A stretch of 64,000 bases of DNA from Symsagittifera roscoffensis (Eukaryota > Xenacoelomorpha > Acoela > Convolutidae). The DNA lies in the NCBI RefSeq assembly GCF_963678635.1, contig NW_026971313.1:1-64000 (forward strand). Reading direction: 5' to 3'. The translations under genes were made by a program, and so were the position numbers. Shown here piece after piece: positions 10,247 to 22,242 of the stretch. Numbering within the stretch: the first letter of the stretch is position 1; every line of letters begins with the position of its first letter. The notes below the pieces were generated by a model. The model searched no databases and was not told where the DNA came from. It worked only from the letters and a program-made list of their open reading frames with translations.

Positions 10247-11237
10247 GACTGGGGATTAGCTCCCAGTCAGAGTAGCTTGTTCGGTAGTGCATGATAGCAA
10301 GAAAGATCCAGTGGTGCATGATAGTTAGAGAGACGGTGGTGCATGAAAGCATGAGACTGGGACTTGGCTCCCAGTCAGAGTAGCTTGCTCGGTTGCGCTT
10401 GATAGCAAGAAAGATCCATTGGTGCATGCTAGTAAGAGAGACGGTGGTGCATGATAGCATGAGACTGGGAATTGGCTCCCAGTCAGAGTAGCTTGCTCGG
10501 TGGTGCATGATAGCAAGAAAGATTCGGTGGTGCATGATAGTATGATGGTACTTCTTGGTCCATCTAAGAGTGGATCTTGCTAAGGTTAGATTGACTCAAG
10601 TTAGTCCTCAATGGATCTCCTTAGATTCCCGAAAGATGGCTCAGAGAGAGATGACCTGATGGAAGTTAGGTTGACTACAGATGATCCTTTATGGTGATCC
10701 TCAGAAAGATGGTCCTTCAGAGATCATCTAAGAGTTGATCTAGCTAAAGTTACATTGGCTCAAGGTAGTCCTTAATGGATCACCTTAGGTTCCCGAAAGA
10801 TGGTTCAAAGTGATTTGACCTGATGCAAATTAGGTTGACTCAAATTGATTCTTGAAGGTGATCCTTAGTATGATGGTGAGAGAGATGGTGGTGCATGATA
10901 CCAAGAGAGACGGTGGTGCATGATAGCATGAGACTGGGGATTGGCTCCTAGTCAAAGTAGATTGCTCGGTGGCGCATGCTAGCAAGTGAGAGACGGTGGC
11001 GCATGATAGCAAGAGAGAGTCGGTGGTGCATGATAGCAAGAGAGACAGTGGTACATGATAGCATGAGACTGGGGATGGGCTCTCAGTCGAAGTAGCTTGC
11101 TCGGTGGTGCATGATATCAAGTGAGGGTCAGTGGTGCTTGATATCAAGGAAAATGGTGGTGCTTGATAGCAAGAGCGACGGTGGTGCATGATAGTAGGAG
11201 ACTGGGTTTGGGCTCACAGTCAAAGTAGCTTGCTCGG
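10247..11237 (+). repeat. Six hairpin modules in ITS1 (unit 1)
   Basis: Copies at about 10247, 10355, 10463, 10932, 11067 and 11200 have the form GACTGGG-loop-CCCAGTC followed by A/GAGTAGCTTGCTCGG. Each can fold into a 7-8-bp stem with a short loop. Several are flanked by GGTGGTGCATGATAGCAAGA. The same module is at 7866, 15073, 30799 and 30928 and, in unit 2, at 17454-18444. Confidence 0.9.
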
Positions 11238-11267
11238 TGGTGATAACAAGTGAGCGTCGGTTTTGGC

Positions 11268-12215
11268 GTTGGCTTTGTTCTAATCGAGTGAATACTTACT
11301 TTGGGACAAATCCGATCGTAAGAGTTACCTGTCTTCGGATTGGTCCAGTTCTTTTACTGGTGTATCCGTCAGCTCCTTGGGGATTGGATGGAACACTCGA
11401 AGCAAGTAGCTCATTTTTGGGTTTTCTGTTGATCGAAGAGCTGTTTAGATGTAGTACCGGTGTAATTTCTTTGCGATGATTGCATTGACAGTGTCCGATC
11501 CTGATTTTGCCTTCGTTAGAGAAAGACTGAGGAAAGCGAAGGCCCAAATGCTTAATAACAGGGTGGTCCAGACAGCTCAAAATCCGACTGCGGTTGGCTT
11601 TGTTCTAATCGCGTGAACACTTACTTTTGGAGAAATCCGATCGTAGGAGTGATCAGCCTTCGGATTGGTCCAGTTCTTTTACTGGTGTATCCGTCAGCTC
11701 CTTAGGGATTGGATGGAACACTCGAAGCAAGTAGCTAATTTTTGGGTTTTCTGTTGATCGAAGAGCTGTTTAGATGTAGTACCGGTGTAATTTCTTCGCG
11801 ATGATTGCATTGACAGTGTCCGATCCTGATTTTGCCTTCGTTAGAGAAAGAATGAGGAAAGCAAAGGCCCAAAAGCTTAATAACAGGGTGGTCCAGACAG
11901 CTCAAAACCCGACTGCGGTTGGCTTTGTTCTTATCGCGTGAACACTTACTTTTGGAGAAATCCGATCGTAGGAGTGATCAGTCTTCGGATTGGTCCAGTT
12001 TTTTACTGGTGTATCTGTCAGATCCTTAAGGACTTGATAGAACATTTGAAGCAAGTCGCTCAAAAGTGGTTTTTCTGTTGATCAGAGAGCTGTTTAGATG
12101 CAGTACCGGTGTAGTTTCTTCGTGATGATTGCATTGAGAGAGTGTTTAAACAGTTTTCGATCTTCAGTTTGCCTTCGTTATAGAAAAATTGAAGAGAGCG
12201 AATGCCCAAAGGCTT
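11268..12215 (+). repeat. About 325-bp tandem repeat in ITS1, unit 1 (2.9 copies)
   Basis: Units start at 11268, 11593 and 11918. Shared blocks include GATTGGTCCAGTTCTTTTACTGG, TGTTGATCGAAGAGCTGTTTAG and GATGATTGCATTGA. The last copy ends in mid-unit at 12215, where sequence switches to the Ty3 tail. Confidence 0.92.
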
Positions 12216-13212
12216 AACTCCGAGAAAAGAGTTGAAGGACAAGTCCAAAGAGATCACTAGGAAGACCTCAGCAGCCAAAATATTATAGACTTTTCAAAGT
12301 CGAGACCTTAGTTACAGAAGATTGGAATCAGCTGGCGGACCAGTTATTAACACGAGGAGTTCAAAAAGAAGCAGAAGCGATCCTGAAAAAAACGGATGGA
12401 AGCGAGGACGAAAGAAGCAATGCACCTCCAGGTTTTTCCGACGAGTCAGGCGAGGCGGAATTAACAATCAGACGGAGTGGAAGACAAACCAAAAACAAAG
12501 GATCAGTTCGCTTCGGAAATCCCGTGACACATTCCATAAAGTTGATTACAAGCGATCAAGAAATAACCGAGCTCAACAAGGCGGCACTAGAGTCGTACAG
12601 AGTATGACTAGCAACGCTAAAACCAGATGATAATAGTCCGATCGAGACAAAGTTGGGACTTCTGGAGAGGCACTTATTTCGGCGTAAATTCGCGAGTGAG
12701 GCACTGGGTATTTCTAAGATGTGGAGCGAGGAAAGGAAAAAACCTTTACATGCCGAAGAACACGAGTCAGTAGATCAAGGAGAAGTGGAAAAGTAGAATC
12801 AAAGATCATACAAACTCACATAGGTTCATCAAATTAAACTGAGTATCAAAACTCATAATTATTCAAATTTTTCAAGTATGCTATATAAAATTTGTTTATG
12901 CCAAGGGGAGTGTGGTACAGCACATACTGCATGTGCAGTAACCAAGTGTTCTCTGCCGCATACTAACCTTGGATTGCTATTGGTATCTAGAATTATATAT
13001 ATTGTTATTATGTAATGACTAGGGTCAGGCAGTGTTGACCGATGCATAGTTTCGTTAAAGTTTAGTGTAAGCTTCACAACCGAGTATGGTGAACAAGCTG
13101 GTTTACTGAACCACCAAGAACAAGAAAACAAAAGAGTTTCAACATTGAATTAAAAGTGTTGAAACCGTTTCTCTTTTCAGTTACTAGCACAGTATTTCAT
13201 CATTTCACTACA
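12216..13212 (+). mobile_element. Duplicated 3' tail and LTR of the Ty3/gypsy element
   Basis: Starting AACTCCGAGAAAAGAG, this is nearly base-for-base the same as 4960-5956, offset 7256. It carries the end of the basic pol region, the RRSGRQTK tail (12290-12796) and the candidate LTR (12911-13212). One difference is GGAGAAGTGG here versus GGAGAATTGG at 5523. It exists because a whole spacer-18S-ITS block was duplicated, not because of a new insertion. Confidence 0.92.
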
Positions 13213-15363
13213 GACCCGATCCGTAAACAAGCTAAAATTGAGGTCCAAAACTGACGAAGTTGCTTCAGTTGGCTCGAAAAATAACAAAGCTTGCTCGTAG
13301 AGCTTCCGGGATAAGCTTATTCGCTTCCTCGTAAAACATAGATTTAAGAACTACCTTATTTGAGCTTGCGCAACCCTAGGTTGAGCTGCAGGAGCTACTG
13401 ATCGAAGCGGAAAAGTGGGGGTGTCAGGGCTGTAAAACGCTTGTTTGAGCCTTAAGGAGTGCTCGCACAGCTTCGGTTTAGTTTTAGCGAAATTTTATAC
13501 GGTTGATGGTCAGCTGAATGGGGAAGAGGGGAAGATGAGAGCTGTGCGACCAGTGGTTCAAAAGTTATGACCCGAGTCATTAACTCTGTAACTCCATTTT
13601 TGAGCTCGAAAATGCAGAAAAACAGCTGTTTAGGCATAAAAGAGTCCTACCACAGCTGACTTTGCTAATAGTGTGAGAACTACTTGGTGTAGAAAGCTAA
13701 CTTCGATCAGACCAGTGATTTAAAAGTTATAGCGCTTTGGCTGAACTGCGATTTTGAGCTCAAAAAGTGAAGAAGTTTAGAAGAATGAAATTTTGGGCAA
13801 CAAAAAGTTGTAAATTTTTTATATAATAATAATTGCTGGAAAGCTCCTGAGCATTGCGTTTTTTTGATGTATTACAAGTAAAATTAGTTCAGCTTCCAGC
13901 TTGAGTTTAAAGTTGACTTCTGCTGTTTTTCCAAAAAAAGTTCACTCCAGGGCATTGCCTTTTTGGTCATCATAAAAAGGTGCGATTCAATTGGGGTAAA
14001 ACGCGTAAGAAAGTACATGAGCAGGGCTTTCCGTGCGTATTTTCAAAAGGTGTTTAAAGCAAAAATTGAGCAAATTGTGAACAAATTTTTTTTCCCAGAA
14101 AAACTCATTTAGGAGATTTCTGAGTATTATAGGGGTAGAGTAGTAGCGAAAATTGCCAAAAATTTTTGAAATGTTGGATTTTTTTATACTTCCTAACCTC
14201 AAAAGCGTTTCAAAAAGGCGTTATTTGATGAGACTTGACCACTGATAAAGTATCATCGCTCGATTTCGCCCAGCCATGAGAACCATCCAAGGTTTGGGAA
14301 GAACGAAGGTCAGATAATTTATAACTACAAAGCAGTCGTTGAGCTGTTTGTGAATAGAAGGATTGGCTTTAGCTAAGGTGCTTATAAGTACTGCGCATAA
14401 CTATGAACCGGTTTAAAACAAATCATGCTTGGTGGCGCTTGCATAAGCCTGGTCATGGTGCCCCAGGGAAGACTTACTTTGGGTGTAGTTGGGTATGGTT
14501 TACCGTATTGTGCGATTCAATTGGGGTGAAGTGCAATGGAAACTTGTGCGATTCAATTGGGGTATAGTGCGTTGGGAAGTACATGGGTAGGCTTTCCGGG
14601 CGTGTTTTCAAAAAAAAAATTTGGCCAAAACTGAGCAAATGGTGAGCACTTGAAAAAAATCTTTCCTTTCCCAAAAATATTCATTAAGGAGGTTTCTGTG
14701 TATTATAGGGGAAGAGTATTAGCAAGAATTTTCAAAAAAAAAAAACGTTTAAGAAGGGCGTTATTTGATGAGACTTGACCACTGGTAAACTATCATTGCT
14801 CGATTTCGCCTCAGCAAGGAGAAACATCCAAGGTTCGTAAAGAACGAAGTTCAGATAGCTTATAACATTAAAGCGAACCAAAACTGCCTTAAAGGCTTTG
14901 TGGAGTTGAGCAAAGGCTCTTCTCGAGAAGGCTGAGAAAAGCTTGAAAGTGAAGCAATCAGTCGTTAAGCTGTTCGTGAAAAGAAGAATTGGCTTTAGCT
15001 AAGGTGATTCTAAGTACTGCGCATAACTATGAACCGGTTTGAAACAAATCATGATTGGTGGTTCTTGCTTGAGACTGGACTTGGTGCCCCAGTCAAAGTA
15101 GCTTGCTTATAGGTGTAGTTGGATATGGTTTACCGTATCAGTACCATAGGTGCACAACTATGCTGTTTAAATGAGTTCGTCAGAGGACCGCGTTTCCTCC
15201 TCTAGGGTCCAAGATTACTTCAGCTCGTGAAGGTTTTAAAAGTTGATAGTAGTAGATTGAGCGTGGGAAAGGTTGGAACAGCATAGTTCCGACCTTTATG
15301 GAAAAGTTGCAGCTTGCAAATCTGTGTTCGGTTTAAAAAAGCTAGCTTCCGAAGTACTTTAAA
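13213..15363 (+). other. Spacer and 5' external transcribed region upstream of 18S copy 2
   Basis: Near-identical to 5957-8156. It includes the satellite-core block (13431-13547), the paired degenerate repeats (about 13980-15140) and the hairpin module at about 15073. A roughly 49-bp stretch of unit 1 (about 7500-7550) is missing, which changes the unit offset from 7256 to 7207. Confidence 0.85.
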
Positions 15364-16502
15364 CTGATTGATCCTGTCAGTTGCCATCTGCTTGTCTGAA
15401 AGACTAAGCCATGCATATGAAAGTAAAATTTGCGAAAGTGAAACCGCGAATGGCTCATTAAATCATTTACTATCTAAAAGTTGAGTTACCTATCAGATGA
15501 ATAACTGCGGTAACCCTGCAGCAATCGCATGCAGATTGTGTGACTCCGGTCGCGAACTCTTACAAGAATTCATCAAGCGTCCTTCTAAGTACGGGCGCAT
15601 GCCGGATGAATCCAAACTTACTAAAAGATCCCAGATGGCTTAGGCCGGGGTACGCAGCTTCCGAACTTCTGAGCTATCAACCGATGATAGCAGTGTAACG
15701 ATCATGGAGCTATCAACCGATGATGGTTGTGACGGCTAACGGGGAATCAGGTTTCGATATTGGAGAGGGAGCCTTAGAAACGGCTACCACATTCCATGAA
15801 GGCAGCAAGCACGCAAATTACCCAGTCTCCGCACGAGGTGGTAGTGACGAGAAATAATGATATGAGCTCCAATGGTTTGTAATCAGAATGGAAAGAATGC
15901 GAAAGCTCATTTGATGATCAAGTAGAGGGCAAGTCTGGTGCCAGCAGCCGCGGTAATACCAGCCTCTAAAAGCGTATTCGAAAGTTGCTGCGTTTAAAAA
16001 ACGCATAGTTGGATCTGTTTGAGTATAACGGTAACATTGTGGTTAGTTAACGCTTTCCACCCGTTACGCTCATCCTTCGCATCGAAGAAATACCTTCCAC
16101 TTAAAAGTGACGTTGTTTTCACTTCGAGAAAATTAGAGTAATCAAAGCATTCTTTGGGATTGAATAACCAACCATGGAATAATGGAGAATGACCCGCGTT
16201 TTCCTGATCCCGGTGACTAAAGTGCGGTAATGATTGAAAGGAACAGTCGGGGTCATTTGTATTGCTACGTTAAAGGTGAAGTTCTTGGAACGTGGCAAAA
16301 CAAACTACTGCGAAAGCATTTGCCAAGAATGTTTTCCTTAATCAAGTTAGAGTATTGAAGAGAATTAGGTACCCTCGTAATTCTAACTATAAACTATACC
16401 AACTTACGATTTGTCAAAGTCTCTTCTGACTTGGCAAGATATTAACCGGGAAACCAAACTTTATTGGTTCCGGGGGAAGTATGGTTGTAACATCGAAACT
16501 TG

Positions 16503-16535
<33 letters not shown>

Positions 16536-17344
16536 CGTCTGTGGCTTATTTTGACTCACCAGATCCAGACATCTTAAGGATTGACAGATGGATGATGTTT
16601 CATGATTTTATGGGCGGTGATGCATGGCCGTTCTTAGTTAGTGGATGAATCTCTCTGGCTAATTCCGATAACGAGCGAGATCTTGATCATCAAAATAGTG
16701 TCATTCTCGTTAGAGTATTGGTTACTTCTTAGAGGTACTATGTGCAATTAAATAGCACGTGAAGTGAGGCTATAACAGGTCTGTGATGCCCTTAGATGTC
16801 GTGGACTGCACGCGCGCTACACTGGTGAAATTAATTTGAGGGTTAACCTTCGGCCTATATGGTCCGGGTAATCGCCTAAAATTCATGAGCGTGAAGGGGA
16901 TTGAATATTGTAACTTGCATTCGTGAACCAGGAAATCCTAGTACTCGGTAGTCAACACAACTACTGGCCAGTTGCACACAACGCCCGTCGCTACTACTGA
17001 TTGGAAGTTTAAGCAAGAATTGCAGAAGCCCGGCGTTGAGACTTCGGTACTGGCAATGGGTGCACGCGGATCGAGCTCAATTGTACACAACGCCCGTTTT
17101 ACACAACGGGCGTCGCTACTACTGATTGGATGTTTAAGCAAGAATTGCAGAAGCCCGTCGCTGAGACTTCGGTCAGTTGTACACAACGTTGTCTACAACG
17201 CCCGTCGCTACTACTGATTGGATGTTTAAGCAAGAATTGCAGAAGCCCGTCGTTGAGACTTCGGTCCTGGTAATGCGTGGCAGAGGATCGAGCTTAATTT
17301 TCCAGAGGAAGTAAATGTCGTAACAAGGTTTCCGGAAGGATCAG
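15364..17344 (+). rRNA. 18S small-subunit rRNA, copy 2 (aberrant)
   Basis: Same landmarks as copy 1 at an offset of 7207. It has the same triplicated helix-44 segment (16972-17282), the same absence of the helix-45 hairpin (GTTTCC joined directly to GGAAGGATCAGTGA) and the same 790-loop change. At two positions it keeps the universal base where copy 1 does not: CACCAGGAGTGG (G at 16530; T in copy 1) and AATTCCGATAACG (G at 16667; C in copy 1). It is the copy linked to 28S, so it is the better candidate for a once-functional gene. Confidence 0.95.
16972..17282 (+). repeat. Triplicated helix-44 segment in 18S copy 2
   Basis: Same arrangement as 9765-10075: repeats start at about 16972, 17081 and 17177, each containing CGCCCGTCGCTACTACTGAT (or its disrupted form in the middle copy) and GAGACTTCGGT. 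Confidence 0.95.
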
Positions 17345-20130
17345 TGACTAAGGCCACTGTATGAGCGAAGAGCCAGTCTACTCACTAAATAATAACCGGT
17401 ACACAGTAGAGTTTGGGGATTTTGCTGAAAGATGGTGGTGCATTATAGCATAAGACTGGGGATTAGCTCCCAGTCAGAGTAGCTTGTTCGGTAGTGCATG
17501 ATAGCAAGAAAGATCCAGTGGTGCATGATAGTTAGAGAGACGGTGGTGCATGAAAGCATGAGACTGGGACTTGGCTCCCAGTCAGAGTAGCTTGCTCGGT
17601 TGCGCTTGATAGCAAGAAAGATCCATTGGTGCATGCTAGTAAGAGAGACGGTGGTGCATGATAGCATGAGACTGGGAATTGGCTCCCAGTCAGAGTAGCT
17701 TGCTCGGTGGTGCATGATAGCAAGAAAGATTCGGTGGTGCATGATAGTATGATGGTACTTCTTGGTCCATCTAAGAGTGGATCTTGCTAAGGTTAGATTG
17801 ACTCAAGTTAGTCCTCAATGGATCTCCTTAGATTCCCGAAAGATGGCTCAGAGAGAGATGACCTGATGGAAGTTAGGTTGACTACAGATGATCCTTTATG
17901 GTGATCCTCAGAAAGATGGTCCTTCAGAGATCATCTAAGAGTTGATCTAGCTAAAGTTACATTGGCTCAAGGTAGTCCTTAATGGATCACCTTAGGTTCC
18001 CGAAAGATGGTTCAAAGTGATTTGACCTGATGCAAATTAGGTTGACTCAAATTGATTCTTGAAGGTGATCCTTAGTATGATGGTGAGAGAGATGGTGGTG
18101 CATGATACCAAGAGAGACGGTGGTGCATGATAGCATGAGACTGGGGATTGGCTCCTAGTCAAAGTAGATTGCTCGGTGGCGCATGATAGCAAGTGAGAGA
18201 CGGTGGCGCATGATAGCAAGAGAGAGTCGGTGGTGCATGATAGCAAGAGAGACAGTGGTACATGATAGCATGAGACTGGGGATGGGCTCTCAGTCGAAGT
18301 AGCTTGCTCGGTGGTGCATGATATCAAGTGAGGGTCAGTGGTGCTTGATATCAAGGAAAATGGTGGTGCTTGATAGCAAGAGCGACGGTGGTGCATGATA
18401 GTAGGAGACTGGGTTTGGGCTCACAGTCAAAGTAGCTTGCTCGGTGGTGATAACAAGTGAGCGTCGGTTTTGGCGTTGGCTTTGTTCTAATCGAGTGAAT
18501 ACTTACTTTGGGACAAATCCGATCGTAAGAGTTACCTGTCTTCGGATTGGTCCAGTTCTTTTACTGGTGTATCCGTCAGCTCCTTGGGGATTGGATGGAA
18601 CACTCGAAGCAAGTAGCTCATTTTTGGGTTTTCTGTTGATCGAAGAGCTGTTTAGATGTAGTACCGGTGTAATTTCTTTGCGATGATTGCATTGACAGTG
18701 TCCGATCCTGATTTTGCCTTCGTTAGAGAAAGACTGAGGAAAGCGAAGGCCCAAATGCTTAATAACAGGGTGGTCCAGACAGCTCAAAATCCGACTGCGG
18801 TTGGCTTTGTTCTAATCGCGTGAACACTTACTTTTGGAGAAATCCGATCGTAGGAGTGATCAGCCTTCGGATTGGTCCAGTTCTTTTACTGGTGTATCCG
18901 TCAGCTCCTTAGGGATTGGATGGAACACTCGAAGCAAGTAGCTAATTTTTGGGTTTTCTGTTGATCGAAGAGCTGTTTAGATGTAGTACCGGTGTAATTT
19001 CTTCGCGATGATTGCATTGACAGTGTCCGATCCTGATTTTGCCTTCGTTAGAGAAAGAATGAGGAAAGCAAAGGCCCAAAAGCTTAATAACAGGGTGGTC
19101 CAGACAGCTCAAAACCCGACTGCGGTTGGCTTTGTTCTTATCGCGTGAACACTTACTTTTGGAGAAATCCGATCGTAGGAGTGATCAGTCTTCGGATTGG
19201 TCCAGTTTTTTTACTGGTGTATCTGTCAGATCCTTAAGGACTTGATAGAACATTTGAAGCAAGTCGCTCAAAAGTGGTTTTTCTGTTGATCAGAGAGCTG
19301 TTTAGATGCAGTACCGGTGTAGTTTCTTCGTGATGATTGCATTGAGAGAGTGTTTAAACAGTTTTCGATCTTCAGTTTGCCTTCGTTATAGAAAAATTGA
19401 AGAGAGCGAAGGCCCAAAGGCTTAATAAAAGGGTGGTCGAGGCAGCTCAAAGTCCGATTGCGGTTGGCTTTGTTCTAATCAAGTGAACGCTTATATTTGG
19501 ATAAATCCGATCGTAAGAGTGATCAGTCTTTGGTTTGGTCCAGTTCTTTTACTGATGTATCTGTCAGATCCTTAGGGACTGGATAGAACATTTGAAGCAA
19601 GTCGCTCAAACTTGGTTTTTCTGCTGATCAGAGAGCTGTTTAGATGTAGTACCGGTGTAGTTTCTCTGTAATGATTGCATTGAGAGAGCGTTTAAACTGT
19701 TTTCGATCTTCATTTTGCCTTCGTAAGAGAAAGGCTAAGGAAAGCGAAGGCCCAAATGCTGAATAACAGGGTGGTCCAGACAGCTCAAAGTCCGACTGCG
19801 GTTGGCTTTGTTCTAATCGAGTGGACACTTACTTTTGGAGAATTCCGATCGTAGGAGTGATCAGATTTCGGATTGGTCCAGTTCTTTTTTTGGTGTATCT
19901 GTCAGATCTTTAGGGAATGGATAGAATTTTTAAAGCAAGTCGCTCAAACTTGGGTATTCTGTTGATCAAAGAGCTGATTAGATGTAGTACAGTTGTAGTT
20001 TCCCAGTGATGTTTGCATTGAGAGAGCGTTTAAACAGTGTTGGATCTTTGTTTTGCCTTAGATAGAGTGATAAACTCCTGCACATTACTACTATGGTAGT
20101 TTTATGGATGCTTGAGTGTCTTTAAATCGT
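17345..20130 (+). other. Internal transcribed spacer between 18S copy 2 and 28S; no clear 5.8S
   Basis: Repeat families as in unit 1, but the roughly 325-340-bp family runs on for five copies (18475, 18800, 19125, 19460, 19801) to about 20085. A normal 5.8S should lie here, but I find no GATGAAGAACGCAGC-type core. The 325-bp repeats contain weak echoes of it (see findings). From about 20086 to 20130 a short AT-rich link leads into 28S. Confidence 0.7.
18475..20085 (+). repeat. 325-341-bp tandem repeat upstream of 28S (5 copies)
   Basis: Start motif GTTGGCTTTGTTCT at 18475, 18800, 19125, 19460 and 19801. Later copies diverge progressively toward 28S; the last ends in TGGATCTTTGTTTTGCCTT. Spacing grows from 325 to 341 bp. 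Confidence 0.92.
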
Positions 20131-21999
20131 AACCTGATTTAGACGAGAGAACCCCCTGAACTTAAGCATATCAGTGAGGGGAGCAAAAGAAATCAACCGA
20201 GAATCCCTTAGTAATGGCGAATGAACAGGGAAAAGCTCAACGGAAAGAGGCGTGGTAACACTCCTTGGTGTCGGGAATTGTTTGCTGCCTAATTTGTTGA
20301 CTTGACAGGATGTCTATTGGAAACTAGTATCGAAGAGGGTAAAAATCCCGTAACAGTCTTGTTCTAACTTGTCGACAGCGCATTCCTATGAGTACAATTG
20401 TTTGAATGTGCAACTCGAAGCTGGAGATATGTCTCTCCAAAAGCTAATTATAAAGCGAGACGATAGCAAACAAGTACCTAGAGGGAGCATTGAAAAGCAC
20501 TCTGAAGAGAGATTGAAAAGTACGTGAAAACGTTGAAGGAGAACTGGAGTGAGCGTTATCATGCCTAATGTCTTGAACTTGATTCTGGACCACCGGGTAG
20601 TGTTGTTAAAGTATTATGGTGATCCTTGTTAAAGATGCGAGCTAGTTGTTTTCTTCAGATTTCAAATTTGATGTGTCTTGACTAAATGAGATAATTTTTA
20701 ATAGCTTTTGTTTGCCTGTCTGACCTAAAATCCCAATCAATGCTCTCTACAGCCCGTGTTGAAATACAGACCAAAGAGTGTGAGTTGTTTGTAAGTGCTG
20801 TCGCTGTTTGAAAGGGTACACGTGTTTTGAAAGTGAACGATGTAACTTTTATGATTTGCATCAACCTTTGTGGTGAGAGCGTCAAAGCGATGTCTCGCAA
20901 CCACGGACGGTTATGTTCCTACAACATGACTGATCCAGAGTAAGTAGCACACAACTCGAAAGATGATTATCTATGCTTGGGCAGGGTGAAGCCACGGGAA
21001 ACCATGGTGGAAGGCCGAAGCGGTTCTGACGTGCAAATCGATCGATTGACCTGAGCATAGGTGCGAAACACTAATCGAACCATCTAGTAGCTGGTTTCCT
21101 CCGAAGTTTCCCTCGGGATAACAAAAGCTTAAGCAAGATTGAAAAATCTTTGCTGTGCAGTTTCATCGGTTAAAGCGAATGATTAGAGGACTGGGGGAAA
21201 ACTTTTCCTCCACCTATCCTCAAACTATAATTCGGTGAGATGTTTTTGTGACTTAATTGCACTTGAACTTTGATTGCGAGCTTTTTGTGGGCCGCTTTTG
21301 GTAAGCAGAACCGGCGATGTGGGATGAACCAAAAGTTGGTTTAAGGCGCCTAACTACTTGCTCATGAGCCACCACAAAAGGTGTTGACTGATATTGTCAG
21401 CAGGACGGTGGTCATGAAGGTTGAAAACCGCTAAGGAATGTGTAACAACTCACCTCAGACCATGAACATCAGATTCTGGCTTCGGCTGGATGCTAAGGAC
21501 TGGTTAAGAACTGGTCTTAAAGTATGTTCATGTGTGGGAGGACACATTGGTTGCGCAAAAGTGTATACGTGAGTATATGCTCGAAGCGGCCAATGGAGAA
21601 GATCTTGGCGGAAGTGGCAAGTTATCAAATGAGAACTTTGAGGACTGAAGCGGAAAAAGTTTTCATCTGAACAGCATTTGCACATGAGTTAGTCGATTCT
21701 AAAGGACAGGCTAAGGTCAAAGTCTTGATAGTGGTTTTTTGGAAAACTGCGGAGTTTCGAAAGCGCATCGGGTTAAAATTCCCGAAGTTACTCTCTTGGC
21801 CTTAGGAGGGCAAATTAAACAATCAAACTCTGAACTGGTTTGGACAAGAGAAATCCGATTGTTTAATTAAAACAAAGCTTTGTGATGGCTGGTGAAACGG
21901 TTCTGACGCAATGTGATTTCTGCCCAGTGCTCCGAATGTCAAAATCAAGAAATTCAAATAAGCACGGGTAAATGGCGGGAGTAACTATGATTCTTTTAA
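20131..21999 (+). rRNA. 28S large-subunit rRNA, 5' portion up to the R2 site
   Basis: Begins AACCTGATTTAGACGAGAG...CTGAACTTAAGCATATC, the universal start of eukaryotic LSU. Other landmarks are TCTGACGTGCAAATCGATCG (about 21025), CGAACCATCTAGTAGCTGGTT (about 21077), GTTTCCCTCGGGATAAC (about 21105) and GGCGGGAGTAACTATGATTC (21974-21993). The exon is cut at 21999 by an R2 fragment. Divergent but clearly alignable. Confidence 0.95.
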
Positions 22000-22242
22000 C
22001 TTGACTATCTGGCAATCTGGAAAAAAGGGAAGGCCTGGGTTCTGGATGGACTTGTCTGTAGTGACAACGCACACCTAGATGCCCAATTCCTGGACAAAGT
22101 CCAGAAATATGAACTGCCAGAGATCACTGAGGACATAAAGGAAAAGACAGAAGTAGACTCAGTGGCATATGGTGCAATTCTGCTAAACTGGAGGGGTGTG
22201 CTGGCCCCCAAGACAAGATGCCTCCAAGAGAGCTGGCACTAA
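22000..22242 (+). pseudogene. C-terminal end of R2 ORF (endonuclease domain remnant)
   Basis: One frame stays open for 80 codons from the junction to TAA at 22240-22242. It includes WVLDGLVCSDNAHLDAQFLD, KVQKYELPEI and ILLNWRGVLAPKT. In R2 proteins the C-terminal restriction-like endonuclease region has a comparable Asp-rich strand, a Lys-x2-x-Tyr segment and a following NWRGVW-type motif, which supports the R2 assignment together with the insertion site. The endonuclease nicks 28S DNA to prime reverse transcription. This piece lacks RT and is inactive. Confidence 0.75.

Larger units (their letters stand above)
10138..12215 (+). other. ITS1-like region, unit 1
   Basis: Non-coding. Three repeat families fill it: short hairpin modules with GGTGGTGCATGATAGCAAG (about 10225-10540 and 10870-11240), two copies of a roughly 165-bp GATC-rich repeat (about 10550-10865), and a roughly 325-bp repeat that begins GTTGGCTTTGTTCTAATCG (11268, 11593 and 11918, the third cut off at 12215). 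Minus-strand open frames of 63-119 codons here read the same peptide again and again and are repeat artefacts. Confidence 0.8.

Noticed and set aside
10236-11189. Minus-strand frames of 63-119 codons with repeated peptides
   Set aside because: They are translations of short ITS1 hairpin repeats; the same words recur in other frames.
10225-11240. CRISPR-like array
   Set aside because: Repeat and spacer lengths are irregular, spacers are themselves repeats, and the setting is eukaryotic rDNA with no cas genes.
11237-11580. Open frames on both strands in the 325-bp ITS repeats
   Set aside because: They occur in non-coding tandem repeats, break in neighbouring copies, and match no family.
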